NCBI GenBank assembly: GCA_020747065.1
Contig: JAGMVK010000001.1
Coordinates: forward strand, 2,976,001-3,040,000
Reading direction: 5' to 3'
DNA: 64,000 nt
Source of the DNA: Cadophora sp. MPI-SDFR-AT-0126
Lineage: Eukaryota > Ascomycota > Leotiomycetes > Helotiales > Ploettnerulaceae
Notes under the pieces: model-generated
What the model was told of the DNA's origin: nothing
Seen by the model: the letters and a program-made list of their open reading frames with translations, nothing else
The model's database searches: none
In this document: positions 10,940 to 22,028 of the stretch, piece by piece
Numbering within the stretch: position 1 is the first letter of the stretch
Layout: every line of letters starts with the position of its first letter
Position numbers and translations under genes: made by a program

Positions 10940-11951
10940 TTACACACCTCGCAGGCGAGTGTTATCCTTCGCATCAACAGGCGTATAGCGTTCCGCAAGA
11001 GCCTCTTCTACGGACTTCTCGTGAAACGTGGGCTGTTGATACCTTTCGTGAAGAGCTTTCTCAACAGCCGAAGAATGGCTCAAGCCAAGGGACTGTCCTT
11101 TCGACTCGATCTTTCCTGTGGCAAGCCCAACAGCAGCCTGTGCCTTTACAATGGCCTCTTTCCCTTTTTCAATGCCCTTACTCACGGCATCCCTAACGGC
11201 TCCACGAGCCGCATCAATTGTACCGCCACTGTGCTTAAATGACTCTGCGGCATCATGAGCTCCAGCTTTGGCGTTTGCACCCACGCGCTCCGTTTTCGCA
11301 GTCACCGCATCTCGAGCCTCGCTAGCCTTCAATCCAGCTTGAGACAGCTTCTCCTTTGCAGCAGCAGTAATCTTACTCACTCCCTCCTTTGCCTCAAGGC
11401 CAGCCTGCTCAGCTGCTTGAATCGTCTTCGCAGCCGCTCGGTCGACTCCAACTGCAGCTTGATCTGCACCTTTCTGGGTAGCTGCTTTGCTTCTGTCGAC
11501 CGCTTCTTGAACTTTTGGCGCTGCTGCCTTTTCTGCCTCCTCAATGCCTTCCCTTGACTTCTGCAACGCTCCTCCCAATAGCCGTGACGCAGTACCTTCC
11601 ATGCTCTCCCGAACATCGTTCCAATCCGTCCGCTGTACCCACCGCACGGCATTCTCAACCTCGGTATTCCATCTATCCTTCGCGGTCTCGACTAATGTGC
11701 TCCTTTCTTCGCGTGCGAGCTCTGCACGGCTTCGTGGGGGAGAGAGGGGCGTTGGGTTGAGGAGCCTGTCCAGTACGAAAGCTTGAGATCTGAGGGCTTC
11801 ACCTTGTGCTCGTCGATTCCGTTCATGGGCCAAGACCGTGAGGTACGCGATTCCCAATGTCAAGGTGACGCCTCCGGTCTATGATCTGTGAGTTTTAACC
11901 CGGCGCAATAAGCCATGTCCAAGAACTTACGAATCCGGTTGTGAAACCCAT
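10940..11951 (-). CDS. MIC12: MICOS complex subunit MIC12 (AIM5-like), with long LEA-like tail
   Basis: Two exons: a 21-nt first exon 11951-11931 (MGFTTGF) and 11878-10940, joined in phase 0 over a 52-nt intron, giving 319 residues. Mic12 belongs to the inner-membrane complex that shapes mitochondrial crista junctions. Seen: an N-terminal hydrophobic segment TGFTGGVTLTLGIAYLTVLA followed by HERNRRAQ, the family signature, and RWVQRTDWNDVRE in the middle. The remainder is an Ala/Lys/Glu-rich amphipathic helix region with roughly 11-residue periodicity (for example AAAKEKLSQAGLKASEARDA), resembling LEA or apolipoprotein repeats. Basal Mic12/Aim5 proteins are much shorter. It is divergent from bL17m. 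Confidence 0.85.
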
Positions 11952-12263
11952 ATTTGCCAATCTGAATCGCGCCCGTAGCGCTGGACTATGTAGAACAGCT
12001 CTTTGATGGAATATTATAAGCAAGACAATTCCAAGTGGGATGGTGGAAGCTCTGAAGAGCTTGCAGATTGAAAGCCGCCAGGCGTGTTGATGTTGGAGGT
12101 GGTGGTCCGATGAGCCTCCTCGCGAAATTTTGGGCCCGGGAGATCTTCGACCTTGCATTCAACGACTACAATACGACCGGCGAAAAGGAACTCAAGAGCA
12201 GCTTCTCAGCCACGTCAATAAGTAGCACGAATTTCTCGAGTCTACGAAACGTGATCATTCAGT
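11952..12263. promoter_or_regulatory. Divergent promoter region MIC12 / bL17m
   Basis: A 312-bp spacer between two mitochondrial-protein genes in head-to-head order, so a shared promoter is likely. No specific factor site is claimed. Confidence 0.4.
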
Positions 12264-12980
12264 ATGGCTGGTGGACATATGGTAAATTGATCCTTGGAGC
12301 AAATCCAGAAGTCTCGAGGCATTTGATCTAACTTGGCCGTGCAGAAATATCGCCATCTAGGCCGCAAATCCTCCCACAGACAAGCCCTGCTGCGGAATCT
12401 GGTTACCAGTCTATTCACGCATGAAAGTATATCGACGACATATCCTAAAGCCAAGGAGGCGCAAAGACTGGCAGAGAAGCTCATTACGTTGGGGAAGAAA
12501 AACACAGAGGCTAGCAAAAGAAGGGCTTTGAGCATCTTCTACGTATGTCTCTTGCCGACATCACAGCAGTGATGTAACAATTCTGGTATCTTAGAAATCT
12601 GACAGAGATAGACACCGCATCAAATCCTCCCAAAGCTATTCGGATCACTTCGAGAAAGATATGCCGAGAGACCGGGCGGCTACACACGAGTACTGCGAAT
12701 TGAGCCGTTGAAGCCAGATCATGCACCATCAGCAATTTTGGAGCTTGTAGATGGACCTAAGGATATGAGGTTTGCAATGACTGCGAGGACACTAGCAAGA
12801 CAGAGGGCGGAGGGCTTGGAGCAGAACGAGATGACAGCGCGGAATGTCCAGAAAGTCACACGGTACAGGCCGGAGGGAGCAAAGGAATTGGAGACTATGG
12901 TGGAGAAAATGGGCGCTCTGGAGGTAAAAGAGAGGAACGATTCTGCAAATAAAGAAGCTAGATGGGGCGGTACTGTGTAA
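12264..12980 (+). CDS. MRPL17: Mitochondrial large ribosomal subunit protein bL17m
   Basis: Three exons, 12264-12281 (18 nt, MAGGHM), 12345-12542 and 12612-12980, give 194 residues. It is homologous to bacterial ribosomal protein L17, which lines the polypeptide exit region of the large subunit. Seen: [20 protein letters not shown] and [21 protein letters not shown], the standard L17 blocks, then [21 protein letters not shown] charged fungal extension follows. The first exon is assigned because L17 homologues in fungi start with MAGGHMKYRHLGR and because the donor and acceptor frame it exactly. The internal acceptor at 12611 restores [17 protein letters not shown]. Confidence 0.93.
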
Positions 12981-13094
12981 GACGAATGTGTTAGATGGAT
13001 ACTGTAATATTACAAATCACGGATGTAGAGCATTGCATGGGCTGGCGTTTCTCAGTTATTGAGCTCTTGGTATGAGAAGTATGGTATCATTGTT

Positions 13095-15399
13095 CTACAA
13101 GAAGTCAAAGGTATCGCCTTTATCCCGGATCATTTTCCCAACCCTTTCTGTGCCAACAATCCTCTCCAGCTTCAGTACATCCCACTTCGAAAACAGCACT
13201 CTTACTAGTCCCTCGCCCGGTTCTAATTTGCCTTCCTGCACGCTTTTCCGAAGATAGCCTCCTACAATTTCTTTGTAAAATATCGGATTCTCGGGTAACC
13301 CATACATGATGATTTTCTTCACCCCCCGAATTTCATAGCGCCGGAAGTGATGAGCTCTTTCTGTGTAGAGCAAAATGCTGTGTCTTTCATTGAAGAAATG
13401 AGATCGTGCTCTGGCAACATCTTTGACCGACGTGTACTCAGAAATGTTACCAAAAGACAACGTACTTGTGGCAGATGAGGTAGCAAAGTAATTCCTCACA
13501 CGGACAAAATCAAGGTAAGATGGAATGAATATGATTGTGCCAGCGGTATCCTTCATGCGGCGGATTAGCGAGGGAATTATTGCTGTGGTGAAGTAGGCAA
13601 ATCGAGTATCCGGATCTGTGGCAAATGATGGCGACTCAATGCGAGAGAATGTCTGTTTCGCCTTCAATCCTAGCTCCTGAATCGCCCCGGTATAATTGCC
13701 GCTGACTTTAACCTTACCTGCCCAATTTTTGGACTGGTTGAAGAACAAGGTATTGAGTTCGGGGGCGTTAAAAGACGACAGGGCAATAGTCTGCCGAAAA
13801 TTTCCGGACTTGTTGTCTAGATACCAGCTCCGTACTCGACTGAAGTCACACCCATGTGCTTCTTTTGGTTGTAAATTTAAGTGGTCGAAGATATACTCAA
13901 CATGCTCCCAATTTTGCATGAGAAGAGCATCGGCTTGATCCACTATGACAATCTCGATAGAACTCAGGAAGTCGCAGTCTCCCTTCTTATCATCCTTGCC
14001 CTCAAGTGCCATTCGCAAGCCTAACGGACTAGCAAGTATGATATCCGAGTTGTAAAACTGTGAAAAATATTTAACCGTCTTTCGAGTAAACTTCAGACCA
14101 AGTCGAAACATATCGTCATCGTTGCCGCCAAATAGTTCTCGGAAGTCTTCTGGTTTATCAGCAGAGAATTTCTCTTCCTTGTCCACATATGAGTCGTCAA
14201 AGCGTTTCCGGTTCTCTTGTTGTTCTGGTTCACATAACGATGTGACCATGCCTACCATTCTTACACATGACTCTCGGGTAGGAAGAATCATGAGTACTTT
14301 GGGCCGAGTGAAGCCTTGATCCCGTACTTCGAGATCATGATTGTTGTCCTCTTTCGCAAGACGAGCATTATTTTTGATCACCCGATCCCGAGTCCTAGTG
14401 TTCCGTTAGCAACATGCCTTCCTCATTGTGATTTCACTTACTTGAAAACGTGATTGATAGCATGTAAGCAAGTTAATCTTCGCAAGCTCTCTGATTTGGC
14501 CGTGTTCCGCTCACAATAAAACACATCTTGGTAGCCGAAAATCAGAGATGCTATAGACTTTTCCAGAGGATCAAATGTCGGCTTCTGCTTCACCAAGGCC
14601 TTAGCCAATTTTTGTTTCAGCTTCAATTCGCTGGGATTATCGACAGGTACTGGTGCAGCTGATTCAGAGACGTCTTTCTCAGGGAGGCTCATCAAGGATT
14701 TGCCAAAGCTTGGAAGTGTAAGTTTCTGCGATGTCCACTGGTTCCGCTCGAGGGCCATGAGTCTCCGGGCAAGAACGTTGTCGTCTGGTGTAGCGAAGTG
14801 TACCTCGAATGGGTCCGAATAATCTTCTGGGTCGTCGTCGTCTCCAAGCACACCCTCAGTCGCGGTTTCGGGGCCTTCTTCCGGCTCTTCAACTTGGTCG
14901 GCATCGTCGATTTTGTGGTCTAGATTCTCCTGGTCGTCGTCAAGCTGCACGAGCTCAGGAACGTGATCGAGTTTCCTCCTCTTTGCCTGAGGACCAGCTT
15001 CTGCCACAAAACTCTGCATCAAAGATGCGTAAGATCTAACCGCTGGAGCTAATTCCTCTTCCTCGTCGCTCGATCCGGCAACACTGGCTTCTTCCTCCTC
15101 GGAAGGTTCGTTCGGTTCCGGATTTTCAGCGTCCTCCCTAGACATCATCAGTAAGGTTATCAGGTAAATTTAGAATAAGAATCTTACGCTTCCTTCTGCT
15201 GGGCCAATCTCTGACTGTCGAATATCGGCTTCCCTCTGCCTCGAAAACCACCTCGCCCTCGAGGAGCAGAGCCTCTAGATGCCCCTGGCCGTCCTCGACT
15301 TTTGAACCCAGAAAAACCTCCTCCTCCGCGTCCACCCCTCGAACCACCGGATTTGGGGCCCCGATTTTTGAAACTACCCTTTGAACCTTGAAACGCCAT
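13095..15399 (-). CDS. UTP25: U3 snoRNA-associated protein UTP25 (SSU processome)
   Basis: Three exons, 15399-15188, 15137-14442 and 14394-13095, give 735 residues, the usual size. UTP25 is a nucleolar DEAD-box-like protein of the small-subunit processome, needed for 18S rRNA maturation. Seen: an RG/RGG-rich N-terminal exon ([16 protein letters not shown]), an acidic region rich in Asp/Glu, then helicase-like blocks: [15 protein letters not shown], a degenerate DEAD motif [26 protein letters not shown], and C-terminal [24 protein letters not shown]. The Walker-type residues are degenerate, as is known for this family. Introns are 50 and 47 nt. It is divergent from eIF3f by about 220 bp and tail-to-tail with bL17m. 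Confidence 0.93.
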
Positions 15400-15618
15400 G
15401 TTTCTGGTATGATCGTGGCAATGATCCTTGACGAGAGTCCTGAGAATATCTCTACAATGAAAAGTTCGATCCTTACCAGAAATATTCCATTTCCTTATCT
15501 TAGCGTTATCGGCTACAAAGCCTAACTTGAACTTTGAGCCCACAACGTGAAATCCATTGAGGGGGATCTCTGCAAAAACCTAACCTCCAGCCAACTCGAC
15601 TTCACACATCTGCCCAGC

Positions 15619-16790
15619 ATGGCGGTCAGTCCGGAGAACTTCCTGCATCTTGCGCGCCCTCTTGCGCCAGCGACAATCGGGGTCCAACAAAGTACAGCAC
15701 CGTTGAATGTTGTCATCCAGCCAAGTGTACGCAGATATCTTCAAAATTCCCATGAATAGCTACTCACATTCGTAGGCTGTCTTCTCAATCCTAGATCACT
15801 CCATTCGCCGTGATGACTCGCAGACACAAGCTACGAGGGTGATCGGAGCACTTCTGGGCATTCGTTCCGAGGATGGAGAAGTTGTTCGTACATTTTGTCC
15901 CTCTGCAAGGCTGATACTAACTATATGACTAGGAGGTCAGAAATTGCTTTGCGATCCCTCATACCGAGAACGAAGACCAAGTCGAAGTCGATGTTGAATA
16001 CCAGAAGAACATGCTTGCGCTGCAACTGAAGGCGAATCCTAGAGAAGTCTTGCTTGGATGGTACACAACGAGCCTCGCACTCAATAACTTTAGCGCCTTG
16101 ATTCAGAATTTCTTCGCGAGCCCCGAGACTGGAACCTTTCCCCACCCTGCTGTTCATCTCACGATTTCGACCGAGGCTGGAAAGGATATTGAGGCGAAAG
16201 CATACATCAGTGCACCTGTTGGAGTCAACGCTGAGCGCGCTGCCGAGAGCTGTCTCTTCATCCCAGTACCATATGAGATCCGATACGGCGAGGCTGAGAA
16301 AAGTGGCTTGGAGTTGATCTCTGGAGCTAAGGATAGCGAGAGTCGAGCTGCGCCTGTTGTGTCGGATATTGAGGGGCTGGAGCGTGCCGTCGACCAGACT
16401 GTTGACCTCCTCGAGCGAGTATCAGATTATGTCAACTCGGTTCTGGACGAAGAAAGAGAACCTTCGAATGCACTGGGACAGTTTCTCATGAACGCCTTGT
16501 CTTTGTCACCAAAAGTTGATCCACAAGACATTGAGCGGGATTTCAACAACCATATCCAGGACGTTTTGGTCGTTTCTTACTTGGCAAATACTATTCGCAC
16601 CCAAATCGACCTCTCCCAAAGACTGGCTACGGCTACTCTCACTATGGGTGGCTCGGATGTTGTGGCAGCAACCGGAGGAGAGAGTGGTGGTGGAGAGAAA
16701 GGTAATCGTGCTGCCCGAGGAGGCAAGGCAAGGGGTGGACGAAGTGGTGGTGATAGACAAAACAGAGAGCCAAGAGAGCCTAACGAGTAG
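15619..16790 (+). CDS. Eukaryotic translation initiation factor 3 subunit F (MPN domain)
   Basis: Three exons, 15619-15726, 15776-about 15880/15883 and 15933-16790, give 356-357 residues. eIF3f is an MPN-fold subunit of the eIF3 complex. Seen: [24 protein letters not shown], then [10 protein letters not shown] and [25 protein letters not shown], and VLLGWYTT with PAVHLTIST. The JAMM zinc ligands of active MPN+ proteases are absent, as expected for eIF3f. The second donor is ambiguous by one codon (GTTGTT or GTTCGT); both keep frame. The C-terminus ends in a Gly/Arg/Glu-rich tail typical of Pezizomycotina. Confidence 0.92.
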
Positions 16791-17090
16791 ATCAGATCTG
16801 TGTATGTGAGACTTTTCCAAATTCCATGCATTTCATTGCAGCTTGTACAGGAATGGAAAAAGTAAGGCGTTTACGGTGGGCAATGCTTTGGTGCTTCACA
16901 TAGAAATACCATATCTGATAAAGTCGCTGATTTGTATACAAGCTCAATGTTTTGTACTTGTGATTGATTGTATGGTCTATCAGCTCAATGTTGTAAACCT
17001 GATACTAAAGTTTCATTTTATGCCCGCGATCGCCACTAACTCCTCTCCAATGCTAGCCGTACGCCACCTAAAGTTATTACACGAGTCTTC
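16791..17090. other. Convergent intergenic spacer
   Basis: A 300-bp spacer between the 3' ends of eIF3f and the R3H/SUZ gene. It is AT-rich UTR-like sequence with nothing further seen. Confidence 0.5.
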
Positions 17091-19858
17091 TTAAATCCCA
17101 GTTTTGGGCTTTGGAGGAAGAGTAGCTGGGTTTCCATATTGGGGAAGGTGGGTACCGACTTGTCCGTTCTGAGCCATGTGCATCCCTTGGGGAATGCCAT
17201 GATGCATACCTTGAGTCCCATGAGGCATTCCCGGAGGAAGTCCTTGAGGAACAGATTGTTGTATCATGGGACGGTGAGTTATGTGTGGAGATGCATGGTA
17301 TGATGGCAGTGAATTGTTCGAACCCTGTCGTGCCATATTATAGCCCATTGCGTTACTGAATTGTGGCTGGGTTGGAGCAAAACCATTATAAGGCAAGTGA
17401 GGAGAGCCATGGTGCGGAGACCCTTGGTGAGGAGAGCTATGATGTGACATAGGCTGAGGAATTGGAGGACCAGGATTGTTGGGGACGAATGACTGGGTTT
17501 TTGGGTTGAACGCATGTCGATTGAAGCTTCCAGGAATCGGATGTTGACTCTTTGGATCAGCAGGATTATTGGTGCTTGGCAATTGGCCAAAAGCATACGG
17601 GATCGAGCTTGGAGGTCCTCTGACGGGCGTTTGTGGCTGGTAAGGGGTTTGGTTCTGATAGAGAGGCTGCTGCTGTTGTTGCCACTGTTGGGCTGGAAGT
17701 TGCGGCGACTGAATCGGAGTACCAAATGTAGTGATTGGGGCACTGTGAGGTTGGAACCGCTGGGGCTGCTGAGGATATTGCTGTTAAAGTTAGCGCAATA
17801 TGCAAGCAAGATATGTCGCTTTTTACCTGTGTCATGTTACTGTACTGCTGCATGTTACCATTGCTCATCATGTTCTGGTTGTATTGTTGAGTAGGTTGAA
17901 CATATTGAGGAATTGCAGTCTGATAGTTGTTCTGAACCGTTCCATTGAATGGCTGAGTGGGCATAGTAGGATATTGAGGTTGTGGAACCCAAGTTGGCAC
18001 CTGTGGCTGAGGAAAAAACGGTGTATATTGTGAGCGTCTGTCAAAGCTCTCTGAATCATCCCGACGCTGCTTGGGTGGCTTAGCTCGCTTGTTTTGAGCA
18101 GCTCTATCTTTGGTTGAGACACTGCTTGAGCGAGACATCTCGTTCATATCTTCAGTATCTTGGACGTGGTCAGTGGACTGGAATAGTAGATGGTTCAGTT
18201 GTAATTACCTGGAGTAGCATCGCCAGTACTTTCCTCCTTGCCAAATATGCGCTCTCTGGCCTTATTATACGCAGCCTCTCGTTCCTCTCGAGAGAGCCTG
18301 TTGAAGTTAGCAAGAATTGTATTTGATGCTTGATTTGAAATATTTACTTCTCTTTCGCGGAGAGACTCTTGTCTTTCCCGTCGCTGCCCGTCTCCGAAGT
18401 TGCCTTGGAGGGACTTGGACCAGTATCACCGTCACCTCCTCGACGCATGATCTTCATCGTAGGCATAGTTGGTGGAGGCGTGTTTCCGGTGGTAGGAGGG
18501 TTTGAGATGCTGGTCAACGAGGGTGGTAGTCGACAGAAAGGAGTTCGAAAGATACGGACGGCGCCGGCGACTGCATCGACCTGATGGGTCATATGATAGT
18601 AGTCAGCCAGCTTGTGGGTGAGCATTCGGCAGAACGAGTTGCATGGCGGAAGATCGATGAACGGTTCCCTTTCTAGAATCAGTCTGTGCCCAAAGCAACT
18701 AATCAAGTCGAGCGGCCGAATTTATGATCCTATGACTGCAGGGGGGATTTGAGAGGGGAAAAGGAGAACATACTTGGAGTCCTTGACGAACTCAATGACA
18801 TCCTGCTCCAATCTCAGAAGGAAAATCCGGTCCTTTGGCGATTCCAAAGCTTCCAATAACTTCTCGTCTGGGGTCTGGCGGTAGAATAGACTGAAACCGT
18901 CCGGCGCACCTGCCGGACCAACCAGAAGAGGTTTGGGCTTTCCGTCGTCAGTTGTTTGCTGCGAGGATGAACCACTTTGAGGCGTGTTCACTCCTTGGCT
19001 TTGGCGCTCTTGCATTGGCTGCATGCTTCGTCGATCGGGAACTTCATAAAACTGGGCTCGGTATGCACGAGACGCCTCAGAACCTATTCGACTGCCACCA
19101 GCAACAATGGATCCTCGTCCTGAGAATGTATCATCATCCTCAGCAGCTTTAACGCTAGCACTGTCATCAGGACGCAAAGACTCCTTCTCATCCAAAGCGA
19201 ATGTTGTTCCCGATGTAATGCTCTTTCCATCGAGACTTGGAGGTTTTGTACCCAATTCTGATCCGGAATCCGTTCGTTGAAAGAGGTCCTCAGAATACGG
19301 TTCGATACCATCAGGTTTGGCTTTGGTATTGCCGACACCTGATCCGTTCACCACAAGACTGGGCATCGGAGAACTAACGTGCAACGCCTTGACAGCGTCG
19401 ACCAGTTTTGCTTCAGCATTACCAGACTCTGAGCGAAGACCAGTGCGTGAGGGAGCTTCTTCGGCCGGTCCACCGGGCTGCTCTGGCACATTTTCCGCCG
19501 CACTCGAGGAGCCACCCCCAAAATGAATTGGCGCAGTCTCGCTGGCAGAGGACTTGCTATATGTAGATCTATCAAATTGACTGAGGGCATCTGCCAACTC
19601 TTTCTGAACTGGTGCTGGCATGTTCTCCTTTCGTGGGTCTCGTTCTCGATTTGTATTTCCAGCCGCCCCTTTAGCATTGGCATACGAGGACATATTATCC
19701 TTCCCTGCAGACGCAGCTACCTGTGCAAAGGGCATGAAGTCAATTAAGTATTCTGGGAATATATCGCACAGCCTTGGTGTAACAGTGAAGCCTGGAAAAT
19801 GGCATACCTTTGCAAAGGAAAGCCGAGATTGGTCTGCAGCCATTGGTGCTGTCGCCAT
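17091..19858 (-). CDS. R3H and SUZ domain RNA-binding protein
   Basis: Six exons: 19858-19808, 19720-18774, 18683-18348, 18297-18209, 18158-17827 and 17780-17091, giving 814 residues. R3H plus SUZ proteins bind single-stranded nucleic acid; animal relatives are Encore/R3HDM. Seen: the R3H region runs from LESPKDRIFLLRLEQDVIEF to PCNSFCRMLTHKLADYYH, with the Arg-x3-His core in RMLTH; the SUZ motif is LSREEREAAYNKARERIFG. The C-terminal third is a Gln/Pro/His/Gly/Met-rich disordered tail (GMPHGTQGMHHGIPQGMHM), common in RNP-granule proteins. The first intron (87 nt) is a multiple of three and has no stop, so retention would add 29 residues. The long N-terminal half is low complexity. Confidence 0.88.
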
Positions 19859-20885
19859 GTTCGAAGAAATTGTTTAAACCAGATCTGAATCTGGCTGCAG
19901 CAAAAGAGCGTAGGAGTCCGAACTGGACAAAGGTGAATCGCAGCCAGGCGACAAGCCTGAGAGAACGAAAGCTTCTGAATAAAATTAAGGGAGAAATTTA
20001 ACAAGAGCGCCGGATGAAGGGAAAAGACATCTGGTCATTGTCGTCGCGGACAAGCAGTTGATGAGTAGGTGGGTGGGTGAAAGATGGCAATGGAGCTGGA
20101 AAGTCGACGAAGTTCAGATGCCTTCCTGTTCGGCGTACAACAGATGATAGATGAGGGAACCGATTCCACGCTGCACAACCACAACCACAACGCAACTCCA
20201 CTCGAGAGCTCTGCTGCAGATCAGTGTCTGTGCAGAGGCAGAATGAAGTACTGAGATTCTGATGTTGGAGATGGTGCAAAAATCAGAGCATCGCTTCAGC
20301 TCTGGATGCCGAGATGAGGCAGAGACAGTGAGCAACAGGGCAAGGAGGCTTGATTAATCGTGGAAGGCTGCGCGTGCGCTTATCGCCTAGCTTACTTTTA
20401 GTATTAGCGCGCTTCGGCTGATTCTACATGACAGAAGAAAGCTTAATGACAGTCCCGGATGTCAAATTGTGTAGCCCACAGACCGACTCAAAGCACTGAA
20501 GTACTTGCAGAAAATACAAGAAGCTGAATTGTCTTAATCGAATTGGACAACTTTTTCTTTGCTCCGGGGAGAAAACGGAATCAAAAACGGAACCAAAACC
20601 TCAGAGTATTTTTATGCTGGCCTACCACTCACCCTAGCCTCATATCCATTCTTTCTAGCCCCCCAGAGACTTCTACCCCGCCAATACTCTCCCGCAGATG
20701 CGAGTTTGGACAAGAACAAACACCTCAGCAAGGGACACGAGATTTCTTTGGCGTGCGTTCATTACCAAATCCGGCTTTGAGCGCACAGGTGGGGCCGGGA
20801 AGAGAGGTTGCTTTAACCTACGAACATAGAACCCTTTTCACGGTCTTTCTGAGGAATTGTCTCTTCGGTATCTTCGAAACTCACA
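19859..20885. promoter_or_regulatory. Divergent intergenic region, R3H/SUZ and zinc knuckle genes
   Basis: About 1.0 kb between two divergent start codons. It holds both promoters and 5' UTRs. Short frames in it show no domains. Confidence 0.4.
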
Positions 20886-21798
20886 ATGAATCGTTACGCC
20901 AGAGGTCCAACTGTTGGGGGGCCTTCCAAGGCGTCAGCTACAACGTTATGTCAGAAGTGTCTGAAAAGAGATAAGTTAATTCTTGGATGCAAAGCTTCAA
21001 AAGGCTAATTCTGGCTTACGCCATTACAGTTACGAGTGCAAAGCTGTGGTTCAAGAACGGCCCTATGTTTCTCGCCCATCTCGGACGCAACAATTACTGA
21101 ATCCGAAGCTTCAACCTAAATTGACAAGTGATATCCCACAAGATCTCCTTAGAAAGTATGGCACACAAGCACACCACTTCCAGCTAAGCTTGAGCTGATA
21201 AAATATGAACAGGAAGGGAGTGGCAGATGAACTTTTAGCGAAATCCGATCAAGAGAGGGGCAGGAAGCGTGAAAGACAAAGCGAAGACCCAGAGCTCCCA
21301 GGTACACCGAAGAGAATGAGATCGGCTTCGTCAGCTTCCGTCTCGACGATATCCACAGGAGTTTCACGATCACTGTCGTCTCAACGAGACGCCAGGGACC
21401 ATGATTCACGCAAGATTGGAAGAGGCGGGTCACTACCTCGTCGAAGATCTCCTTCTATGCCTATGACACCGCCCAGACGCCTCACGGACTCTGAAAAGAA
21501 GCGGAGACGGAAATCCTTTTCCTCAGTGGATTCATATAGTTCAGAGGAAGGAAATATGTTGAGAGAGAGTCGAAGCACTAGAAGACGGTATCAACAGGCA
21601 AGCCCACCAGCCAGAGGAAGGACTACGGAGAGCAGAAGCCCTCATGGAAAACGACGAGGTTTGTCAAATGATCGCCAACATCCTAGGCCAAATAACGAGA
21701 TTGGTGATGTTGGGAACAGAGCTCCTCCTAGAGGGAGAAGCTTGAGTCCTTTCAGCAAGCGACTCGCTCTGACTCAAGCAATGAATGGTGGAAGATGA
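20886..21798 (+). CDS. Zinc knuckle protein, ZCCHC10-like (CCHC), with probable AT-AC intron
   Basis: Exons 20886-20970, 21020-21155 and 21213-21798 give 268 residues. The first intron (20971-21019) would begin ATAAGT and end TTAC; removing it creates CQKCLKRGHYSYEC, the complete C-x2-C-x4-H-x4-C knuckle, followed by the ZCCHC10 signature RPYVSRPSRTQQL. An overlapping canonical GT-AG intron (20975-21029) also keeps frame but yields CLKRDNYEC, which lacks the zinc-binding His. The rest is a basic, Ser/Arg-rich disordered region (SP, RS and RRR motifs), suggesting a nuclear RNA-related role. The precise function of this family is not settled. It is convergent with the Cwf18 splicing-factor gene. 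Confidence 0.85.
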
Positions 21799-22028
21799 TG
21801 CGGTGTGCAGAATCCTGGAGTTAATACCCATCAGAGAGGTTACTGTACAATTATTACATGCCTTTTGAGACCTCTACGAAATTGCGGTTGGGTGATGAGG
21901 AGTGTAGGATAGTCGTAATACCCAGGCCAACAAGCCAAATGTTTTTCATGATTAGAGAACGCCAGACTCCAAGCCATGATGTCCTCTCAGTGCATGTAAC
22001 GCCATAATGTTCCCAAGCCACGATACAT

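Noticed and set aside
20975..21029. Canonical GT-AG intron as the only first intron of the zinc knuckle gene
   Set aside because: It keeps frame, but removes the His needed for the C-x2-C-x4-H-x4-C knuckle, so the AT-AC alternative is preferred; kept as a possible isoform.
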